Of a DNA stretch of 64,000 nucleotides, positions 59,401 through 64,000 are shown in pieces; position 1 is the first letter of the stretch; each line of letters starts with the position of its first letter. This DNA comes from an uncultured Bacteroidales bacterium (GTDB lineage Bacteria; Bacteroidota; Bacteroidia; Bacteroidales; P3): the NCBI GenBank assembly GCA_947168515.1, contig CAMVMF010000008.1, positions 1-64,000 on the forward strand, written 5' to 3'. The position numbers and the translations under genes are program-made. The notes below the pieces were generated by a model. The model was not told the origin of the DNA and made no database searches. It was given only the letters and a program-made list of their open reading frames with translations.

Positions 59401-59620
59401 CGCCCGCATTTGGGATAGCATCTTCAAGTACTACAGTCAGAGTCTTGCCTACTATAATCAATATTCTGGAACCAGTAAGGCCGCTGGCGTGAACGCTCTG
59501 CTACAGGAGACTGTTCAGTTGCTCTACGGCCTCAACCAGATGGCTGAGCAGGTCTTGAACGACAAGGAGCGTGCCGAAAGTTCACTAAAACTACTGCAAC
59601 AGCAGGGCTACAGTCTTTGA
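56492..59620 (+). CDS. DUF2723 integral membrane protein (putative glycosyltransferase, GT117-like)
   Basis: A 1042-residue inner-membrane protein. The N-terminal half has about twelve hydrophobic segments and starts with [21 protein letters not shown], then [28 protein letters not shown], the DUF2723 hallmark. The Asp/Glu after the first helix fits a GT-C enzyme that uses a lipid-linked sugar. A large soluble region with [25 protein letters not shown] and [25 protein letters not shown] follows. The C-terminal 150 residues are helical repeats (TPR-like). In Bacteroidota such proteins are suspected protein O-glycosyltransferases; the acceptor is not known. The RHH gene follows after 20 bases. 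Confidence 0.9.
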   Translation: [1042 protein letters not shown]

Positions 59621-59640
59621 GTCTCCAATAATCAGGTTAT

Positions 59641-59907
59641 ATGATTAAAAGGCCCAAAATGAGAAGAATAAAGAAGATAACCATCACCCTCTCGGAAAAA
59701 GAGGGTGAATGGTTGTCTTTATATGCTCAGGATCTGGGTATTTCGCGGCCAGACGTTGTGCGCCGTTTAGTGCGCGAAGGTCTAAAGCAATACAAATCCA
59801 TCCGGGGCGGTAATTTTGAGCCAGATAATCAGTTGAACCTTTTCGACTCCATCCAAGTGGACATCTTCAACAACACTACTAAGACGGGGAAACTGTCAGA
59901 AAACTAA
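59641..59907 (+). CDS. Ribbon-helix-helix (CopG/Arc-like) small protein
   Basis: An 88-residue protein. The N-terminus IKKITITLSEKEGEWLSLYAQDLGISRPDVVRRLVREGL has a beta-strand of alternating residues followed by two helices, the ribbon-helix-helix DNA-binding fold. A short unordered tail with NQLNLFDSIQVDIF follows. Its TAA overlaps the ATG of atpB by one base (TAATG), so the two are probably translationally coupled. RHH proteins usually autoregulate their operon or act as antitoxins; there is no toxin next to it. Confidence 0.75.
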   Translation: MIKRPKMRRIKKITITLSEKEGEWLSLYAQDLGISRPDVVRRLVREGLKQYKSIRGGNFEPDNQLNLFDSIQVDIFNNTTKTGKLSEN

Positions 59908-61118
59908 TGATTACTATGAAACGTATATCCTTATTAATAATTGCTTTGTCTTTGTCTATGGGTCTGTCAGCCCATGCAAATCAATATATGAATCTGCCTT
60001 CCGACGACATTGTTCCAACCGAGATGGTTGCCGAGGAAGAACTCGGCGAGGATGTGTCGGCAGCAGGGGATATGCAGACTGCCGAAGCAGCCGAAGAGGG
60101 TTTCGACCCCGGCGCTGTCATCATCGGCCACGTCACCGATGCCCATTCGTGGCATCTCTTTGATTTTTATTCTAAAGATGGCCAGGAGCATGCTGTGGCC
60201 ATTCCACTTCCAGTTATTCTACTGAACGATGGTCATATCGACTGCTTCATGTCTTCCAAGTTCCACCACGGCCATGCCGACTATAAGGGCTATCGCCTGG
60301 TGGGAGGCGGACAGGTGCGCGAAGAAGTTATCTGTGTCGACGAGGCTGGTCAGCCCAAACTCGATGCCGAAGGCAACGTGGTGAAGCCTTTGGACTTCTC
60401 CATCTCCAAGGTGCCTGCTGCCATCATGATAATAGTGTTGTTGCTTATCGTGGTGGTGATGGTGGCCAACAATGGCTACAAGAAACGTGAGGGACAGGCC
60501 CCCAAGGGCTTGCAGTCGTTGGTGGAAGTCCTAGTATGCTTTGTCCGTGACAGCATCGTGCGACCCATGATAGGAGAGGAGCACTATCAAAAGTACCTGC
60601 CCTATATGTTGTCGTTGTTTTTCTTCATTTTCTTTAGCAACTGCATGGGGCTGATACCTTTCTTCCCTGCCGGTGCCAATGTGACGGGCAACATCGCCGT
60701 GACGGCTATCTTGGCCGTCATCACCTTCCTCATCACCAATATCAGCGGCAACAAACACTACTGGATTGACATCTTCAACACCCCTGGGGTTCCTGCATGG
60801 CTGAAAATCTTTCCCTTGATGCCGGTGGTAGAGCTCATGGGTGTGTTCACTAAACCCATAGTCCTCATGATACGACTCTTTGCCAATATGGCTGCAGGCC
60901 ATATTGTAGTCTTAGGTTTTGTTGTTATGATTTTTATTCTCAGCAACAATATATCTGTGGGGGTGGGTGCCGGTGTGTCGGTATTCTCTGTCTTGTTCAG
61001 CGTTTTCATCGACGTGCTGGAATGTCTGGTGGCCTACATCCAGGCATTCGTCTTCACGATGCTTTCGTCCCTTTACGTCGGCATGGCAGTGCAAGAACCC
61101 CATCAGGCAAAGGCATGA
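59907..61118 (+). CDS. atpB: F1Fo ATP synthase subunit a
   Basis: The proton-channel subunit of ATP synthase, 403 residues, long for the family because of an N-terminal signal peptide and an Ala/Glu-rich extension (residues 1-170) that is common in Bacteroidota. About five membrane helices follow, with the essential Arg in LMIRLFANMAAGHIV and the C-terminal ECLVAYIQAFVFTMLSSLYVGMA. A nearby ATG at 59916 (MKRISLL) would give a cleaner signal peptide. It is preceded by a ribbon-helix-helix gene and followed by pgk after 35 bases. No other atp genes are in the window, so the usual atpB-atpE-atpF order is broken here. Confidence 0.94.
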   Translation: MITMKRISLLIIALSLSMGLSAHANQYMNLPSDDIVPTEMVAEEELGEDVSAAGDMQTAEAAEEGFDPGAVIIGHVTDAHSWHLFDFYSKDGQEHAVAIPLPVILLNDGHIDCFMSSKFHHGHADYKGYRLVGGGQVREEVICVDEAGQPKLDAEGNVVKPLDFSISKVPAAIMIIVLLLIVVVMVANNGYKKREGQAPKGLQSLVEVLVCFVRDSIVRPMIGEEHYQKYLPYMLSLFFFIFFSNCMGLIPFFPAGANVTGNIAVTAILAVITFLITNISGNKHYWIDIFNTPGVPAWLKIFPLMPVVELMGVFTKPIVLMIRLFANMAAGHIVVLGFVVMIFILSNNISVGVGAGVSVFSVLFSVFIDVLECLVAYIQAFVFTMLSSLYVGMAVQEPHQAKA

Positions 61119-61153
61119 TATTCATTTAACACACTAATTTAAATTTTACTATT

Positions 61154-62350
61154 ATGAAATCAATAAAAGACACCAATTTCAAAGGACGCAAAGCCTTAGT
61201 GCGCGTCGACTTCAACGTCCCCATGGACGAGAACAAGAAGATTACCGACGATACCCGTATCCGCGAGTCGCTGCCTACGATAGAGAAGCTGCTCAACGAT
61301 GGTGCCGCAGTCATACTCATGGCCCACTTCGGCCGTCCTAAGAAAGGCGGTTTTGAACCCGAGCTCACGCTGCAGCCTGTGGCCGAATATCTGGCCCAGG
61401 TGCTGGGACGCCCCGTCCAGTTCACTCAGTCCTTGCTGGGAGAAGGCAAGGCAGAGGAGATGGCTGCAGAGCTGAAGGCTGGCGAGGTGATGCTGCTGGA
61501 GAATATCCGCTTCTATCCTGGCGAAACCAAGGGCGACGAAGCTTTGGCAAAACAGCTGGCTCAGTTGGGCGACTGCTACGTCAACGATGCCTTTGGTGCT
61601 GCCCATCGCGAGCACAGCTCCACCGCCACCATTGCCAAGTTCTTCCCCAACGACAAATATTTCGGTCTCCTCATGGAGAACGAAGTCGTCAACCTGGAGA
61701 AACTGATGCATAACGCCCCGCGGCCTTTCACCGCCATCATCGGTGGTAGCAAGGTCAGCAGCAAGATTGGCATCTTGGAAAATCTGATTGACAAGGTGGA
61801 CAATATGATTATCATCGGCGGTATGCGCTACACCTTCACCAAGGCTTTGGGTGGCAAGATTGGCAACAGCATCTGCGAGGACGACAAGATGGACCTTGCG
61901 TTGGAGCTGATGAAGAAGATGGAAGCACACGGCGTGAAGTACTATCTGCCTGTCGACAGCGTCATTGGTGACAAATTCGGCAACGATGCCAACACCCAAA
62001 TAGTGCCCTCCGGCGAAGTACCTGACGGTTGGGAGAGCATGGACTGCGGTCCCGAGAGTTGCAAGGCCATCCGCGACATCATCATGGCTTCCAAGACCAT
62101 CCTGTGGAACGGTCCTGCCGGTGTCTTCGAGCTGAGCACTTTTGCCAAGGGTACCAACCACATTGCCCAAAGCGTGGCAGATGCCTGCAAACAGGGTTGC
62201 TTTGCTGCCGTTGGTGGTGGCGACAGCGTGGCTGCCGTCAAGCAGATGGGTCTTGCTGACCAGATGAGCTATGTCTCCACCGGCGGTGGTGCCATGCTCG
62301 AATACCTCGAAGGCAAAGTCCTCCCCGGCATCAAAGCCATTCAAGACTAA
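61154..62350 (+). CDS. pgk: Phosphoglycerate kinase
   Basis: Makes ATP from 1,3-bisphosphoglycerate in glycolysis. It has 398 residues. Family motifs are KALVRVDFNVPMDENKKI, LMAHFGRPKKGG, DAFGAAHREHSS, GGSKVSSKIGILENLIDKVD, IIIGGMRYTFTKALGG, LWNGPAGVFELSTFAKGT and AAVGGGDSVAAVKQMG, all intact. It directly follows atpB with a 35-base gap and no promoter visible between, so both may be co-transcribed. A clear terminator follows. Confidence 0.97.
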   Translation: MKSIKDTNFKGRKALVRVDFNVPMDENKKITDDTRIRESLPTIEKLLNDGAAVILMAHFGRPKKGGFEPELTLQPVAEYLAQVLGRPVQFTQSLLGEGKAEEMAAELKAGEVMLLENIRFYPGETKGDEALAKQLAQLGDCYVNDAFGAAHREHSSTATIAKFFPNDKYFGLLMENEVVNLEKLMHNAPRPFTAIIGGSKVSSKIGILENLIDKVDNMIIIGGMRYTFTKALGGKIGNSICEDDKMDLALELMKKMEAHGVKYYLPVDSVIGDKFGNDANTQIVPSGEVPDGWESMDCGPESCKAIRDIIMASKTILWNGPAGVFELSTFAKGTNHIAQSVADACKQGCFAAVGGGDSVAAVKQMGLADQMSYVSTGGGAMLEYLEGKVLPGIKAIQD

Positions 62351-62370
62351 GCATTCTATCCTAACATGAA

Positions 62371-62407
62371 GGCGACAGGACCTTGTGGAGGTTCTGTCGC
62401 TTTTCTT
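62371..62407 (+). terminator. Intrinsic terminator after pgk
   Basis: GCGACAG and CTGTCGC form the core of a stem with extra pairs (GGACCTTGTGGAGGTT in the loop region), followed by TTTTCTT. It lies 20 bases past the pgk stop. Confidence 0.8.
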
Positions 62408-62479
62408 GTGTGCTGACGTCTGTTCCATATAGGGTTGCATCTTTTTTCACCCGGTTCTGTCTATCACAAAAAAAATGTG

Positions 62480-62488
62480 TATTTTTGC
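62480..62488 (+). promoter_or_regulatory. Promoter -7 element TATTTTTGC of the ABC exporter gene
   Basis: TATTTTTGC lies 26 bases before the ATG at 62515, leaving a leader of about 20 bases. Confidence 0.75.
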
Positions 62489-62514
62489 AGTCCGAACGGA
62501 AATAGTATTATTGT

Positions 62515-64000
62515 ATGTCTGACACTACATCCAAGATGAATATTGGCGGCCTGTTGCGCAAGCTACTGCCCTATGTGCTGCCTTACCGTTGGCTGTTGCT
62601 GACGGCCTTGTTGCTGACAGCCCTGGGGGCTGCCATGTCGCAGGTGAATGCCGTGGTGCTCGACCGCGCCGTGGATGCCATCAATGGTTTGCTCCATCGC
62701 CAAGGAGGCTTCAACTGGACCGAGGCTGCGCGCCTGCTGGCAGTTGTCAGTGCCGTCTTGCTGGGCAAGGAACTGTTGGCTGCCGTGATTACTTTTGGGC
62801 AGCGCATCTTTGGCGAGAAAATACGGATCAATGTCTCCCGCGACCTCTCCTTGCGGGTGGTCGACCGCATATTGCAGTTTCGCATGGCTTTCTTCAGCAC
62901 CGACGGCAACGAACCCGGCAAAGTCCAGACCCGCATCGACCGTGGCGTGATGAGTCTGAGCAATACGGTCAAAAATTTCTTTATCGACATCCTGCCGCTG
63001 TTCACCAGTGCCATTATGGCCCTGGTGCTAATGTTTGTGGCCAATGTGTATGTAGGATTGGTGGCCTTGGCCATCATCCCGGTTTATTTCCTCATCACCG
63101 CCCGCCAAGGGACGCGTATGAAAGGTTGGCGGCGGCGTGTCTTCGGTACCCATCAGTCTCTAAACCATGGCATAATGAGTATTTTGGAGAGCATGAGTGT
63201 CATTAAATCTTTCAACCGACAGCAAGTCGAGGCCGACCGCCAGGCCAAGTTGCAGAACGAATCCACCGACCAACAGATGGCCACCCGCCGCATCAGTTTT
63301 CTTTTCGAAGGGCTAAAGACCTTTGTGGAGCAGATAGGCACCGTGCTCATCATCATACTGACGGCCTATCTGGTGCTGATAGACTATCCCGGCATGACCA
63401 TTGGCAAAATCATGTATCACGTGTTGCTCTTCAGCAATGTCAGTGCCCCCATACGGCAGCTGCACCGCATCTACGACGATCTGAACGATGCGCTTATCTA
63501 CGCCGAGGGTTTCTTCGGCCTGCTGGAGGCCGATGACGAGTTAGAACGGACAGGCTCCTATCGCCCCTCGTCCGTCCGGGGAGAGTTTCGCCTGTCTCAT
63601 GTAGAGTTCACCTACAGCAATGGTACCCATGCCCTTCGCGACCTCTCCATGACCATTGAGGCTGGCAAGACCACGGCCCTGGTGGGATTAAGTGGGGCTG
63701 GCAAAACCACCATCGTTAGCCTGCTTGACAAGTTCTACGACCCCGACAGCGGCAGCATCACCCTCGACGGAGTACCGTTGAAGGATTGGGACACCCAAAC
63801 CCTGCGCGACAACATAGGCCTTGTGTTGCAGAAGAACCATATCTTCAGCGGCACCATCGAAGAGAATATACGCTATGGCAAACCTTCAGCCACTCTTGCC
63901 GAGGTGGAGCAGGCAGCCCGCCAGGCTTATATCTACGACGCCATCATGTCTATGCCTGGTGGCTTCGGGGCCAATGCCCTGCAGCTCAGCGGTGGACAGC
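62515..64000 (+). CDS. ABC exporter, fused membrane and ATPase domains (partial, runs off window)
   Basis: A half-size ABC exporter, open for 495 codons to the right edge. Residues 1-330 form the six-helix membrane domain (YVLPYRWLLLTALLLTAL, then NFFIDILPLFTSAIMALVL). The ATPase domain begins near residue 355 and shows Walker A GLSGAGKTTIVSLL, the Q-loop (GLVLQKNHIF), and the signature LSGGQ at the last codons; Walker B and H-loop are beyond the edge. Such proteins export lipids, peptides or drugs; the substrate is not readable. The start ATG follows the promoter at 62480 and opens MSDTTSKMNIGG. Confidence 0.9.
   Translation, partial: MSDTTSKMNIGGLLRKLLPYVLPYRWLLLTALLLTALGAAMSQVNAVVLDRAVDAINGLLHRQGGFNWTEAARLLAVVSAVLLGKELLAAVITFGQRIFGEKIRINVSRDLSLRVVDRILQFRMAFFSTDGNEPGKVQTRIDRGVMSLSNTVKNFFIDILPLFTSAIMALVLMFVANVYVGLVALAIIPVYFLITARQGTRMKGWRRRVFGTHQSLNHGIMSILESMSVIKSFNRQQVEADRQAKLQNESTDQQMATRRISFLFEGLKTFVEQIGTVLIIILTAYLVLIDYPGMTIGKIMYHVLLFSNVSAPIRQLHRIYDDLNDALIYAEGFFGLLEADDELERTGSYRPSSVRGEFRLSHVEFTYSNGTHALRDLSMTIEAGKTTALVGLSGAGKTTIVSLLDKFYDPDSGSITLDGVPLKDWDTQTLRDNIGLVLQKNHIFSGTIEENIRYGKPSATLAEVEQAARQAYIYDAIMSMPGGFGANALQLSGGQ

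Overview
The window looks like a chromosomal segment of a Bacteroidales-type Bacteroidota. Three lines of evidence support this. The promoters carry the TAnnTTTG(C) -7 element of this phylum, often as TATTTTTGC or TATCTTTGC. There are type IX secretion and gliding-type proteins: a type A C-terminal sorting domain, a type B (gliding-motility-associated) C-terminal domain, GldH and a PorT-like barrel. The housekeeping set is also typical: ATP-dependent PEP carboxykinase, pyruvate phosphate dikinase, membrane pyrophosphatase and a GyrA/ParC-like topoisomerase. Genus cannot be assigned from the window.

Layout. 1-10.1 kb: end of an unknown gene, then ppdK and pckA (the C3/C4 metabolic node), a DPP-IV peptidase, a PorT-like barrel and a BtuB-like TonB receptor with an unusually long N-terminal leader. 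10.2-13.8 kb: an accessory patch with two gene relics, an AT-rich orphan gene, a second orphan gene and an IS1595-family element. The element sits between the terminator of a tRNA-Glu(CTC) gene and the second orphan. 14.1-25.1 kb: a tocopherol-cyclase-like protein, a PfkB kinase, YebC, a four-helix-bundle ORF in a repeat-bounded cassette, a SulP transporter, and a tight sppA-topB-truA-prmA operon. 25.4-33.1 kb: a sorted surface protein and a CusCBA/CzcCBA-type heavy-metal efflux operon led by a small His-rich membrane protein. 33.2-40.2 kb: a ParC-like subunit, a glycosyltransferase and HflX, then a FISUMP-like lipoprotein. This stretch is full of palindromic repeats, including a 250-bp leader present in two visually identical copies apart from two one-base indels. 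40.2-49.2 kb (minus strand): uvrC, gldH, asd, a type B sorted protein and hppA. 49.2-54.3 kb: argS, acyl-ACP thioesterase, an S41 protease and a YD-repeat lipoprotein in one operon. 55-64 kb: arcA, a DUF2723 membrane protein, a ribbon-helix-helix protein, an atpB gene outside any visible ATP synthase cluster, pgk, and the first part of an ABC exporter that runs off the window.

No CRISPR array, prophage, rRNA operon or complete new defence system is visible. The most unusual material is non-coding: several families of short structured repeats (64-bp REP-like units, MITE-like elements with terminal inverted repeats, the duplicated 250-bp leader with a decapitated start codon, and a TTGAGAATT-bounded cassette carrying a four-helix-bundle gene). 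The FISUMP lipoprotein with a possible variable C-terminal lectin region is also notable. Product names come from recognising motifs by eye; no database search was run.
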